Shown: piece after piece, positions 22,600 through 34,260 of the stretch
Layout of the letters: every line of letters begins with the position of its first letter
Numbering within the stretch: the first letter of the stretch is position 1
DNA from: Sinotaia quadrata
Taxonomy: Eukaryota; Mollusca; Gastropoda; Architaenioglossa; Viviparidae
Direction of reading: 5' to 3'
Assembly (NCBI GenBank): GCA_028829895.1
Contig: CM054182.1
Span: 14,156,001-14,220,000 of the forward strand
Length of the DNA stretch: 64,000 nucleotides
Translations under genes and position numbers: made by a program
The notes under the pieces: generated by a model
Seen by the model: the letters and a program-made list of their open reading frames with translations, nothing else
Told to the model about the DNA's origin: nothing
Database searches by the model: none

Positions 22600-22951
22600 A
22601 GTGAGTTAATCTCCAATGTCTCTCATTCTCGGTAACTGCTCCTCTCCAATGTCTCTCATTCTCGGTAACTGCTCCTCTCCATTATCTGTCTCAGTCTCTG
22701 TAAGTGGCCTCTTTCTTATTTATCTCTCTTTCTCTCTGTAACTATCCTTTTTCTCTCTATCTCTATCTGCCAAGTGTCCTCTTTCTTTCTTACCCCCCCC
22801 CCCTCTTCTCTGTGGGTCTGGGTCCCTGTAACTTTCCTCTTTCTCTCTATCTCGATCTCTATAAGTGGCCTCTTTCTTACTCTCTCTCTCTCTCTCTGGG
22901 TCTGGGTCGCTGTAATTATCCTCTCTATCTCGATCTCTATAACGTCTGTCT

Positions 22952-23014
<63 letters not shown>
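22600..23014. repeat. CT-rich low-complexity tract ending in (CT)~30
   Basis: Opens with two copies of a 35-bp unit (CCAATGTCTCTCATTCTCGG). It continues as interrupted pyrimidine-rich units with GGTCTGGGTCNCTGTAA, and ends in uninterrupted (CT)n at about 22,954-23,014. The 153-codon plus frame is an artefact. Confidence 0.93.
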
Positions 23015-23018
<4 letters not shown>

Positions 23019-23426
23019 GAACGTGTTTATCTTTTCAGAGCAAGATGGATGGCCTGTCTTTCCTTGGTGGTGAGTGCGAGCGGAAAATATTGCCCGTCAC
23101 GTGACATTCTGTCTGAGTGCACGAGAAAATGGTCTTTGTTGGCGACTTCTCTTTCCCGCTGCTAACGACGTTACTCACGATCAAGATGGACGGCCTCACC
23201 TTTCCACCAAATTATCAAAGCGCAAATTCGATTGTGCTGACTAAATTTGTATTAAGGGGCCTGGGCGGACGAGGCAGAACTGTGTAGGTAATACATAGCG
23301 CAGGTCGCCGTTTGGCACCAGACTGTTTCTATTGGTGTCTTATGGTGCTGCAAAGGCGTGGTTACACAATTTCCGAATGATTGATTCTCTTTATGTGCTG
23401 TTTGTCCAATATCCCATTTTTTTCGT
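23015..23426. other. Unique island
   Basis: CAAGATGGATGGCCTG near 23,041 and CAAGATGGACGGCCTC near 23,180 are similar 16-mers about 140 bp apart, suggesting a decayed duplication. No frame is convincing. Confidence 0.4.
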
Positions 23427-24960
23427 TACCTAGAATAACCTCTCTACCAGTAATGTAATTATGTTCTAGAATACCCACTCTGGCATGAACACTTATCTAG
23501 AATAACCTCTCTACCAGTAATGTAATTATGTTCTAGAATACCCACTCTGGCATGAACACTTAACTAGAATAACCTCTCTACCAGTAATGTAATTATGTTC
23601 TAGAATACCCACTCTGGCATGAACACTTAACTAGAATAACCTCTCTACCAGTAATGTAATTATGTTCTAGAATACCCACTCTGGCATGAACACTTAACTA
23701 GAATAACCTCTCTACCAGTAATGTAATTATGTTCTAGAATACCCAATCTTTCCTTAACATTTAAAATACACAATCTACCACTGATGTAATTACATATTCT
23801 AAATTCTCAAATACATAATCTGACCTGAATATTTAACTAGATTATCCAGTCTATCACTGATGCAATTATATGTTCTAGAACAGTGGTACCACATCTTGTT
23901 TACATCTAAGGACCACTTTTCTAGCTCAAAAATGCAGTCTCGGACCATAATGCGCCTCAGTAATGCGCCTCGGACCATAATGCGCCTCAGTAATGCGCCG
24001 TTGACCACAGGTTAGGAACCATTGTTCCAAAATATCCAATCTACCACTGTTGTAATTATATGTTTCAGATATCCAATCTACCACTGTTGTAATTATATGT
24101 TTCCGAAATTCAATCTACCACTGTTGTAATTATGTACTCTAGACTGCTCACTCTAACACGAAACATCTATTTGGAAAATCAGATCTACTAATGGAATACT
24201 TATTTTGAATACCATATCCATCAAATGATTGAATCTAAAGAATAACTGATATATTAATACTTGCTCTATCTTCCAATGAAACAGTTACCCCTAAAATATC
24301 AGACCTATTTATTTGCCAATGATACAGTTATCTAAAATATCAGATCTATCTGCCAATGAAACGGTTACCTAAAATATTAGACATATTTGCTAATGATACA
24401 GTTATGTAAAATATCACATGTATTTGCCAAAGACAGAATTATCAAAAATATCACATCTATCTGCCAATGATACAATTGCTTAAAGTATCAGGTCTATCTA
24501 CCAATTGTACAGTTACCTAAAATATCATATATATCTGCCCATGTTAATTTTATTTAGAATACCAAATAAAATATAGAACGAATAGAGATACACTTGTCTA
24601 AAATTTTCTATGTATCAATGATACAGTTACGCAGAGTACCAGCTTCTCTAGAATGCCTCTCTATAGCGCTGGAACCTAAAATACCAGATCCGCCAATTAT
24701 ACAGTTATCTAAAACATCAAAATCATCGTGCAATTTAAATGTTAAGACATTTAAATACAATATTTCCCCACATTACAACTAGAACACAAGATTTATCAAG
24801 AAACTTAAAATACATATATGCAGTGATACAATTATTTAAAATATCAAGTACATCATTCGACATGGTCTTAAAATTATACCATATCTACCAGTGATTTAAA
24901 TTTTCTTAAATTACATGAAATTAATACATTATTCTATAAAATACCAGGTATCAGTGAATT
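23427..24960. repeat. Minisatellite, 67-bp dimeric unit, 5 good copies plus decayed tail
   Basis: CTAGAATAACCTCTCTACCA, GTAATGTAATTATGTT is followed by CTAGAATACCCACTCTGGCA, TGAACACTTA. The two halves start alike, so the 67-mer is a dimer of a ~33-bp monomer. From 23,750 to 24,960 only decayed ~33-40-bp units (AAATATCAGATCTATCTGCC) remain. A MITE interrupts it at 23,881. Confidence 0.92.
23881..24024. mobile_element. hAT-like MITE, 144 bp, with degenerate 8-bp TSD
   Basis: The left end begins CAGTGGTACCACATCTTG. The reverse complement of the right end begins CAATGGTTCCTAACCTGTGG, close to the CAGTGGTTCTCAACCTGTGG ends typical of many hAT elements. Flanks TTCTAGAA and TTCCAAAA agree at six of eight bases, as expected for an aged hAT target duplication. 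Inside, CGGACCATAATGCGCCTCAG is tandemly duplicated. There is no transposase, so it is non-autonomous. Confidence 0.72.
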
Positions 24961-25039
24961 AATATTACTATTCTTGAAAGCATCAAGCAATGTTATAACA
25001 CTCATCATAAAAGTAGACTGGCTGACAAAGTCATTTAGT

Positions 25040-25300
25040 TAAAGTTCTACTACTTGTGACCGTCATAGAGATATAATAATTATAATCTTTACAGTTTGTG
25101 ACCATCATTTAGTATTGTGATCTTTACAGTTTGTGACCGTCATTTAGTATTGTGGTCTTTACAGTTTGTGACCGTCATTTAGTATTGTGGTCTTTACAGT
25201 TTTGTTAACTGTGACTGTCATTTAAGTATGATGTCTTTATATAGTTTTACTAATTGTTACGGTTATTTAGGTTTAAGGTTTTATATAGTTTGACACTTGC
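25040..25300. repeat. Minisatellite, 35-bp unit, ~4 copies plus decay
   Basis: GTTTGTGACCGTCATTTAGT, ATTGTGGTCTTTACA is clean at 25,094-25,200. Decayed units extend to about 25,300. Confidence 0.9.
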
Positions 25301-25484
25301 GACAGTTGCGTTAGACTCTATCCCTCCCCAATCCCCAACCCCAACTCCGAATTTATAGTAATTTAGGCTTTGTGAAATTTAAAGCTATCTAGGGTCTTGC
25401 AACATTGCCAGATACTAATTATGTCATGATAAAGTCAGTGTCATACCCAATTACTGACAGCATTACCTGCTTAAATTCAGCAAA

Positions 25485-25965
25485 CACTTTCATTTCGTAT
25501 ATCTATACTCGTATACCATTCTTTCATCTCGTATTTCTATATTCTTATTCTTTCATCTCGTATTTCTATACTCTTATTCTTTCATCTCGTATTTCTATAT
25601 TCTTATTCTTTCATCTCGTATTTCTATACTCTTATTCTTTCATCTCGTATTTCTATATTCTTATTCTTTCATCTCGTATTTCTATACTCTTATTCTTTCA
25701 TCTCGTATTTCTATATTCTTATTCTTTCATCTCGTATTTCTATACTCTTATTCTTTCATCTCGTATTTCTATTATACAATCTTAAGTCATTCATTCTCCT
25801 TTTATTTCTACAACCTTTACTCATTCATTCTTTTCATATTCCTATAGTTCTTAATCATTCATACTTCTCTTAATTCTACAACCTTTAAGCGTTCATTCTT
25901 CCTTTATACTTACAACCTTAATTATTTATACTTCTCTAATTCCCTTGATCCTGAAACATATCCTG
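25485..25965. repeat. Minisatellite, 29-bp unit in strict 58-bp dimers
   Basis: ATTCTTTCATCTCGTATTTC followed alternately by TATATTCTT or TATACTCTT, about ten copies between 25,495 and 25,775. The T/C alternation is unbroken. A pyrimidine-rich decayed tail (CAACCTTTAATCATTCATTC) runs to about 25,965. Confidence 0.94.
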
Positions 25966-28000
25966 CTTGTATTACTAGGCTTTTCTTATCTCTTCTCATA
26001 TTCCTAGACAATCAATTCACCTTTCTTCTCGAATTCCATGATAATGACAACCTGTTTTTCTTGTATCCCTGGACAACGAAAATGTCTTTCTTCTAATTCT
26101 AGATAACTCCAATCTTGTACGAATGACTACATAACTGAACTTGAAATTATATTTAATATAACACAGTGCTCGACAATGACACTCTTTAGGTGTAAATGTG
26201 ACGTAATTTATGAAGAATTTAGTGTTGCAACCTCAAAATGTAAGTATGACGTCAGATATGTCAAAAGCGGTCTCCAGAAAGAGTTCAATGAATATTAATC
26301 TTCTTCACACCGGCTTCCTCCTTTCCAGTCTATCACCTGGCAGATCCATTTATTTGTCCTGAAATTCCCCAGCACCCTTCAGATGGATTAGAAGGGTTTG
26401 CTACCTTGTCTCGGGCAATGCATCTCTCGGCCTGCAGAAACACACAGAAGAAAAAATGTCATCATTTATTTTCACACATTGCTTATCTCCCTTTGCAGTG
26501 CACACCTCCATTGTCACATCCTTTACAATCACGCGTTATCTCCCTTGTTTCTGATTCGCTGATCTCTAATGGGTGGCAATAGCTGTCAGATAAATAAGTC
26601 ATGTGAGTGTGCGTACAAACAAACACACTACAACCTGAAAACGCCGCATATAATATCGGAATTGATAAGGCGTCAATTTCTCTGGTGATGAACAATTTCT
26701 ATCCACATGTAAAAGTGGGTGGGTGTGGGGAGGGACTGTGAGTCTCAAGAGTTACCCTACTCTTCTCTCTGAGCCTCATATTTTAAGACCTTTGACACTG
26801 TCCACTTGTATTGGGTGAGCGGGGTGCTGTCTGTCGCAAGCGTCACACTGTCATTGTAAGTTTCATAGTTTGAAGACCAATGACTTTTTGACAATGTCTG
26901 AAGAATGGTACTGGACGCACTCGGCATAAGTGGAACTGTCCAAGCTTTCGGCGCCTCGATGACACACCGATGTGCTGTATTGTTTCCGTGACAGCCTGTT
27001 GACCCAGGATGCGCTGGGTGATAGATTGTTTTGCTTTGTCTAGATTGCCTGTCAGCAGTGCGCTAGTTCTAAAGCCACCAGTTCAATTGCCCGTCTTGTA
27101 ACACTTCATCCTCAGTGCAAGCAACAAACACAACGTGTAGCTAACACGACCATCAACGACAACAACTACGTCGTACGTGGCCGGTCATGTAGAGACAAAC
27201 AGTCACGGTCACGTGATACGCAGCTAGCTCCCTCCTGATATAGTTTATTTCAATATTTCATGTGTGTATAACGGAATTCTAGCATTATTTTTTTAATTCA
27301 TCCCAGAAATTGGAATGTCGGATTATTAAATGAGTGACTGAGAAATATGCACAACACTGTGACGACCTCCAGAGTTCAGAAAGGAAAGAAGATGCCACAA
27401 ACAAAATGCCTATAAAGGCTCTAGATTTCAAGAAATACTATTTAAATGGATCTGAAAACGCTACTTTAATTTTTTTTTTTTTTTTTTGACAAGGAGCAAA
27501 CACAAAAATGAGCATTGGTTTTTGGAAATGTAGAATTATATGCGGGGTGGGGGTGAGTGGGCAAAAGTAGATATACTTTCTGTACGCACGCCTTGTAGAC
27601 TTGTAAATTACCAAGAGTAGACGTCTATTACAGGCGGCACTGATCGAGACCCTGTGACTCGTAAACTTCAGTGCTCTAAACAGCGTTGAGGCGCAAAGTT
27701 GCTGCTAATATCTGTATCACCTATAGATGAGATGTAGCATTCAAAAGCTTGTGTAGTGCCAGGCACTAAAACGGTCTTACAAGATTCACCTGTTACCAGT
27801 CAGAAAAGCTAAACTTAAAGTCAGCAACCAAAGAAATCTGAGTCACACAGCTGTTAGTTAAGTACCTCACAATTAGTCTAGTGCTTCTTTCTCCAATCAC
27901 AAACTTTTATTTAGTTTTTTCATTATTATTTCTTTTCAGTTATGCAACACATTAAAATCGTTTCCATTAACTATCTTGACTGTGTCAATCTCTCTGTAAT
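25966..28000. other. 2-kb non-repetitive island, candidate regulatory DNA
   Basis: The longest low-repeat stretch in the left half. Includes a TGACGTCA at 26,247, a cluster of TTATCTCCCTT words (GATA-type sites on the other strand) at 26,480-26,545, AGCTGTCAGATAAATAA near 26,580, and (T)n at 27,471-27,487. The longest frame is 70 codons with no domain, so I read it as non-coding. The 27,040-27,105 part weakly resembles a tRNA-derived SINE head (AGTGCGCTAG then CAGTTCAATTGCC). Confidence 0.4.
26247..26254. promoter_or_regulatory. Full CRE TGACGTCA
   Basis: Exact CREB/ATF palindrome, with a related TGACGTAA 38 bp upstream (26,209). The pair sits at the start of the non-repetitive island. Confidence 0.35.
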
Positions 28001-28145
28001 TTCGTGTATAGTTATGTATAGTAGGAACATTAGGCTAAGAGAAGAGGGCTACGTAATTTTGTATAGTAGGAACATCAGGGTAAGGAACATGGCTCTGTAA
28101 TTTCGAATAATATAGTAGGAATATCAGGGTAAGAGAACATAGCTA
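28000..28145. repeat. Degenerate minisatellite, ~55-bp unit, 3 copies
   Basis: TATAGTAGGAACATCAGGGT, AAGAGAACATGGCT and GTAATTTCG recur at about 28,015, 28,066 and 28,108. Confidence 0.85.
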
Positions 28146-28329
28146 TTTGTATGGGGAAGGGAGCTCATATAGTAGCTTGCCATTCTCGTCTTCCTTGTTA
28201 ACGGCCCTTTGTTCTCATTGATTCTGATGGCTGATTGCCTTAAATTGTGAGTGAGACTATGAATATTGTCACATAGCTGGACACTACGTCAGATAAATTA
28301 TGCAAATGACCCGCCCAACAGGTCGCAGT

Positions 28330-28860
28330 ATTTCTTCCAAGACCCATTGGAATGATTCTGTGGAATGAAGAATTACGCTATGCCTCAATAGATTTGAAAT
28401 CTTTCAAATGGCTCTAGGAATTTAAAATTCTTATCCATATGCTGAGAGTGGCTAAGCATTTTGTACTGAGTGAGAGTGCTGAGTGAGATTGTGTACTGAG
28501 TGAGAGTGACTAAGCATTCTGTACTGAGTGAGAGTGAGTGAGAGTGACTAAGCATTCTGTACTGAGTGAGAGTGGCTAAGCATTTTGTACTGAGTGAGAG
28601 TGCTGAGTGAGATTGTGTACTGAGTGAGAGTGATTCAAAGGATACTAAGCATTCTGTACTGAGTGGTTGAGATATATTTAACAAACCTTCGAATGTCTCT
28701 GACCAAAGTATAAGTATGTAGTGAATGGCTCAGAAGAAACAAAACCTTTGCACTGGCTCTGATGAAAGGATAATCCTATATGAGTGGCTCTAAAGATGAA
28801 TCAATATCTTTCAAATGGTGCCAAAGAATGAAGAATTCAGTGTGAAATACTCCGAGAACA
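28330..28860. repeat. Minisatellite with TGTACTGAGTGAGAGTG units
   Basis: The core at 28,440-28,665 mixes TGTACTGAGTGAGAGTGACT, AAGCATTC with shorter GCTGAGTGAGAT insertions, and a larger block (TGGCTAAGCATTTTGTACTG) occurs twice about 130 bp apart. The flanks contain older ~60-bp units with ATCTTTCAAATGGCTCTA. Confidence 0.88.
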
Positions 28861-29089
28861 TAGCATTATTACACATTATAATTTTTTTATCTTAAACTTT
28901 GTTTCACCATAAATACATATTAACATTTTTAGAGGATGTGAAATGCCGAGATACTAGACCTTGAATAACACGATAATTTACACTAGGTTCACTGAGATGA
29001 AAACGGTGCAGAATGGAAAACAGAAAGAATATGCAGGTAGCGCATATCAGAATAAGAGAGGAACAACACAGTGGATTTCAAAGACATCA

Positions 29090-29860
29090 CAATGGGATGT
29101 TTGAGACACAACGAACAGCGAGATATCAGAGACACAACGCACAGCGAGATATCAGAGACACAACGCACAGCGAGATATCAGAGACACAACGCACAGTGGA
29201 GTGTCGGAAATATAAAGCATTGTGGGATACATAAAACCCAGTGGAATGTCAGAGATACAAAGCATTGTGGGATACATAAAACCCAGTGGAATGTCAGAGA
29301 TACAAAGCATTGTGGGATACATAAAACCCAGTGGAATGTCAGAGATACAAAGCATTGTGGGATACATAAAACCCAGTGGAATGTCAGAGATACAAAGCAT
29401 TGTGGGATACATAAAACCCAGTGGAATGTCAGAGATACAAAGCATTGTGGGATACATAAAACCCAGTGGAATGTCAGAGATACAAAGCATTGTGGGATAC
29501 ATAAAACCCAGTGGAATGTCAGAGATACAAAGCATTGTGGGATACATAAAACCCAGTGGAATGTCAGAGATACAAAGCATTGTGGGATACATAAAATCCA
29601 GTGGAATGTCAGAGATATAAAGCATTGTGGGACACATTAAATCCAGTGGAATGTCAGAGATAGAGAATACTGTAGGAGTGTAGGGTATCCGGGACACAGA
29701 GTGCAGTGGGATGTTCGAACCTAGAGACAGTGAGATATCGGAGATACAGAATACAGTGGGATATCAGATACAAAGAGCACATTTGGGTATGAGAGACAGC
29801 ACAATGGGATAACAGGGTCACAGAGCACAGTGAAATATCACAGAGGAGTAATATTGCCAC
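29090..29860. repeat. Minisatellite, 45-bp core unit, 9 copies; 26-bp side array
   Basis: Left: four copies of ACACAACGCACAGCGAGATA, TCAGAG (26 bp). Core at 29,205-29,650: GTCAGAGATACAAAGCATTG, TGGGATACATAAAACCCAGT, GGAAT. With a 45-bp period, frames of 132-189 codons stay open on both strands at once, which argues against any being a gene. The right edge decays to about 29,860. Confidence 0.95.
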
Positions 29861-30319
29861 CTCTTCCAGCCGCTAGGTGAAGGAAGCCCTGTGCTATTGG
29901 CGCACTTGTCTCCCCTGATGGCTGTTTCACATTTTGCAAACCTACTCGTCCTCTCATTTTCTCATAAACTGAGTAAACGGGGTTGTCCTTGGCACAGAGG
30001 TCTCGTAAATTGCGCCCCTTCCCTTGATTGGATGGTCTTGTCTTGACTAGGAAGCCGGTCTGAGAGAGTGGAGCTACGCATGTGCCGACTGATAAATCCG
30101 CCGTTATGACCTGAGTGCGAGCCCCCAGTCGAATGGAGGGGTGATTTACAACAAATTTGATTCATTTGGATGGCGGTATTTCACGCGTGCTGACAGCCGT
30201 ACCGACGGGGCCAGTGACATGTGTATCGCATAGATGTCGCCTGGGCGAATTAGTTACGTTCCGTGTTGCTCTCATATCGGTCTGGCATTTGACACGGCCG
30301 CCATATTAGTCTCTCTCTT
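29861..30319. other. Non-repetitive CpG-containing island
   Basis: About 460 bp of unique, base-balanced sequence with TTGATTGGATGG, CCGCCGTTATGACC and GGATGGCGGTATTT words. The 67-codon minus frame has no domain. A possible conserved non-coding element, judged only by its contrast with surrounding repeats. Confidence 0.4.
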
Positions 30320-30540
30320 GCCAGTATAGTACGTCATTTTCTTTACATAGAAACAACTTATTCTCTCTTTTTAAAGTATACTACGTCATTTTCTTTACAG
30401 TAAGTATAAAGTCATTTTCTTTACAGAGATACAACTTATTCCTTTTTCTTTCCATTCATAGAGAGAAAACTTATTCTGTCCATTCAAAGTTTAGTACATA
30501 GTTTTCTTTACAAGGATAACATTCATGTGACCTTAGTACT
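30320..30540. repeat. Degenerate minisatellite, ~50-55-bp unit, 4 copies
   Basis: Repeated ACGTCATTTTCTTTACA and GATACAACTTATTC words with variable spacing. No homogenised core. Confidence 0.8.
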
Positions 30541-31124
30541 AATTAAAATACCTCTGATCGTCTGCTCCAGTAGATTTTTGTTTTATTCTAATAAGGCAGA
30601 TTTGTAACAAGTACACTTGCTGGTTGTTTTTTTAGTCAGCATTATATGAAATAGTTAACGGTAAATCAAAAGTGGAGTGGGAATGTAAAAGCTTTAGGAA
30701 ATGTTGGACGATGTCTTTAATGAATTTCTGTAAACTCACAAAAATGTATCAAAACACTGATGAGTCGTTTATTGATGTCAGACAATGTACAATGTACCAC
30801 AACACCGAGACAATGTTGAATGATGTCATTAAAAGAGAAATGAGACATAGAGCATTTGAAAGTTTGAAATATTTCTATAGGATGTTGGGAGAGAACTAAG
30901 CGACTCATAAAAGACCTTGGAGACAGTAGGCCTGTCAGAAGATGATAATGGTAATAATTGTTTATCATTGTCTCAGTCATAGGTCTATAAGAGCCTGACA
31001 GTTCAAAGTATAGGGCAGCGAGGCCAGCAGTCCCGAGCTGTGGGAAGGGTGTGTCCGCAAAATTAGTCCCACCGATCTGAGTGGGACACGAACTCTCAAC
31101 CATCTCCTACTCACGTTTATTAGG
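30541..31124. other. Unique DNA with a 128-codon open frame and a hairpin
   Basis: The minus frame 31,103-30,717 is the longest open frame in this window outside a repeat. I see no domain, signal peptide or splice context, so coding is doubtful. GTCCCAC at 31,066 and GTGGGAC at 31,081 form a 7-bp stem with an 8-base loop. The minus strand across this stem reads AGAGTTCGTGTCCC, similar to a polymerase III B box, so a SINE relic is possible. Confidence 0.3.
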
Positions 31125-31302
31125 CCCTCCTATAAGCATCCATTCTGCCCTCATACTCGCGTTCACTTTGCCCGCCTACTCGTGTTCACTACGCACCCAT
31201 ACTCACGTTCACTTTGCCCGCCTACTCGCGTTCACTATGCACCTCTACTCGTGTTCATTGCGCCTTCTACTCGCATTCATTATGCCCGCCTAAACGTGTC
31301 AT
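31125..31302. repeat. Minisatellite, ~23-bp unit, 7 copies
   Basis: CCTACTCGCGTTCACTTTGC, CCG with alternating TTTGCCCG and TATGCAC endings. It is one of the few CpG-rich arrays here. Confidence 0.9.
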
Positions 31303-31329
31303 TGATAGGACATTTTGCAAAGGTGTCTC

Positions 31330-32590
31330 TAGTTGAGGAAATATAGCACAGGTACTGTTGTATCATAAGTAGTGTCTGTACAGCAAATTGCTATTGATTG
31401 ATTGATAACACGTACCACCCATACTGTTGCAAACCAAATGGCAGGGATTGAGATCCTGTAGCATATTATGCACGGTCGTAAACTAAAATGACATAGGTTG
31501 AGATCCTGTAGCACATTATACACGGTTGTAAACTAAAATGACACAGATTGAGATTCTGTAGCACATTATGTGGTTGTAAACTAAAATGACACAGATTGAG
31601 ATCAGGTAGCACATTATGCGGTTGTAAACTAAAATGACAACAGGTTGAGATCATGTAGCACATTATGCGGTTGTAAACTAAAATGACACAGGTTGAGATC
31701 AGGTAGCACATACACTCTTTCAAACCGAAACGACATGGATTGAGGTCACGTGGGAGTGTACTCTTGAACACATAGCACACTTACTGTTCACAACATCGCT
31801 GATTAAAGGCATTGTACAACAAGACTGAGGATATATATTACACATACTATTGAATTATACCACTGATCTAGCACACATTGTACAGCGTCATTAATGTTGC
31901 ATACTTACTGTTGTACATCACTGATACAGCACAAGTATTGTATACGTCATTGATTGAAGATATTGCACTGTGGATGTTGTACAACGGGCTGTCACAGATT
32001 AGAATGATGTAGTAGTGCACTGTTGTACCGATAACACCGACTGAGAACATTTAACATATGTATTGTTGCATAAGACGTCTTTTACAGAGGACCAGAAACA
32101 CATATACTGTTGTAAAACGTCATTGATTGACGACATATAACACATGTACTGTTGTAAAATGGTAACTGATTGAGGACATAAAACACATATACTGTTGTAA
32201 AACGTCACTGAATGAGATAATACAGCATAAGTGTGGACATATAACACACATACTGCTGTAAAACGTCACTAAATGAGATAATACAGCACAAGTGTTCCTG
32301 TAAAACGTCACTAAATGTGGACATATAACACACATATTGTTGTAAACGTCAATAAATGTAGACATGTAACACACATACTTTTGTAAACGTCACTAAATGT
32401 GGACATACAACATACATACTTTTGCAAACGTCACTAAATGTGGACATACAACACACATACTGTTGTAAACGTCACTAAATGTGGACATATCACACACATA
32501 CTGTTGTAAACGTCACTAAATGTGGACATATCACACACATACTGTTGTAAACGTCATTGATTGAGATCATGTAGCACACTGTCCAGGGAT
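31330..32590. repeat. Minisatellite lineage, ~48-bp then 41-bp units
   Basis: 31,430-31,700 carries AAACTAAAATGACACAGGTT, GAGATCCTGTAGCACATTAT, GCGGTTGT. 31,860-32,570 carries ACGTCACTAAATGTGGACAT, ATAACACACATACTGTTGTA, A. Intermediate units combine features of both (GTAGCACA with TACTGTTGTA), so this is probably one evolving array. The last unit returns to GATTGAGATCATGTAGCACA. Confidence 0.92.
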
Positions 32591-32874
32591 TGTCAATCAA
32601 ATCTCTATAATAACAACTTAATAAGTGGGAGTGGAAATTAGTCACTATTATAATGTTGACCAATAGTCATTTGCTTATTTTTATCTACAAAGTCGATCTG
32701 TGTGCAAACACATTTCTAAAAGATCGGGGTACTCAACGAAAACCAACATATGTATCATTATATTCGCGCAATACGGTCAGTTTGTTGGACGTATGTTGGA
32801 GTGAATGTCCATTTCAATCAAATTTTAAGCACCCGGATATTGGTTTCTTATTTGTTTAATAAGAAGCATTCCAT
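32591..32874. other. Unique spacer
   Basis: A plus frame of 68 codons (32,653-32,859) is the only feature. It has no domain and no splice support. Confidence 0.4.
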
Positions 32875-33005
32875 CAGATATACAATGTATCTACTTATAG
32901 CTGACACACAATTTATCTACTTCTAGCTGATGTACAATGTATCTACTTCTAACTGATATACAATGTATCTACTTCTAGCTGATATATGATGTATCAACTT
33001 ATAAG
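32875..33005. repeat. Minisatellite, ~27-bp unit, 5 copies
   Basis: TACAATGTATCTACTTCTAG, CTGATA with small differences in each copy. Confidence 0.9.
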
Positions 33006-33084
33006 CAAATTATTTATTAATGCTCCTTTATGCTTAATACACATTTCATGGACTAATTAATTGAAAATTTGAAATCCACATACG

Positions 33085-34260
33085 GCACCTATGAGGGGGC
33101 AAATAGAAACGCTGCATTTGAACTTTGTAAACATGTACACAACACTGATGGGTCAATTACAAACATTTCATTGGAACTTTGTAAACATATACACAACACT
33201 GATTAGTCATTCACTAACATTGGAACTTTATAAACATGTACACAACACTGATGGGTCAATTACAAACATTTCATTGAAACTTTGTAAACATGTACACAAC
33301 ACTGATTAGTCATTCACAAGCATTGGAACTTTATAAACATGTACACAACACTGATGGGTCAATCACAAATATTTCATTGGAACTTTGTAAACACAACACT
33401 GATGGGTCAATCACAAACATGTCATTGGAACTTTGTAAACACAACACTAATGGGTCAATCACAAATATTTCATTGGAACTTTGTAAACACAACACTAATG
33501 GGTCAATCACAAATATTTCATTGGAACTTTGTAAACACAACACTGATGGGTCAATCACAAATATTTCATTGGAACTTTGTAAACACAACACTGATGGGTC
33601 AATCACAAACATGTCATTGGAACTTTGTAAACACAACACTGATGGGTCAATCACAAATATTTCATTGGAACTTTGTAAACACAACACTAATGGGTCAATC
33701 ACAAATATTTCATTGGAACTTTGTAAACACAACACTGATGGGTCAACCACAAACATGTCATTGGAATTTTGTATACATACACATGACACTGATAGGTCAG
33801 TCAGAAGTTTGCATAACATTTGTAAACATGTACATGACACGGATTAACCAGCTAATATTTTTTTCAATAGAAATTTGTAAACCGATACACAGCACTGATG
33901 GTCCAATCAAAATCATTGCATTAGGACTGTGTAAACATGTACACACCATTGATGGTCCAGTTAGAAACACGGCATTTGAACTTTGTAAATATGTGAAAAT
34001 ATTTGATCGTCGGGAGTCAGAAGTATTGCATTATAATTTTATAAACATACATACACGGATGGTCCAGTCAGAGGCAAACCAATGTAAATTTGTAAACATG
34101 TACATATACTGATGGTCAGTCAGAAGTATTGCAATATAAATTTGTAAACGTGTACATACACTGTTGGTCCAATCAGAAGCATTGTATTAGAACTTTGTAA
34201 ACACACCACTGATGGGTCTGTCAGAAAAATACACTAGAGCTTTTCAAGCATCTACAACAC
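33085..34260. repeat. Minisatellite, 48-bp core unit, ~8 copies, long decayed edges
   Basis: Core 33,350-33,770: AACACTGATGGGTCAATCAC, AAATATTTCATTGGAACTTT, GTAAACAC. Left units are longer because they contain ATGTACAC. Right units are divergent (GATGGTCCAGTCAGAAG) to about 34,260. Since 48 is divisible by three, three frames of 169-257 codons overlap on both strands; none is a gene. Confidence 0.94.

Noticed and set aside
33290..34112. 257-codon repetitive frame and opposite-strand partner
   Set aside because: By-product of a 48-bp repeat period, with overlapping frames open on both strands.
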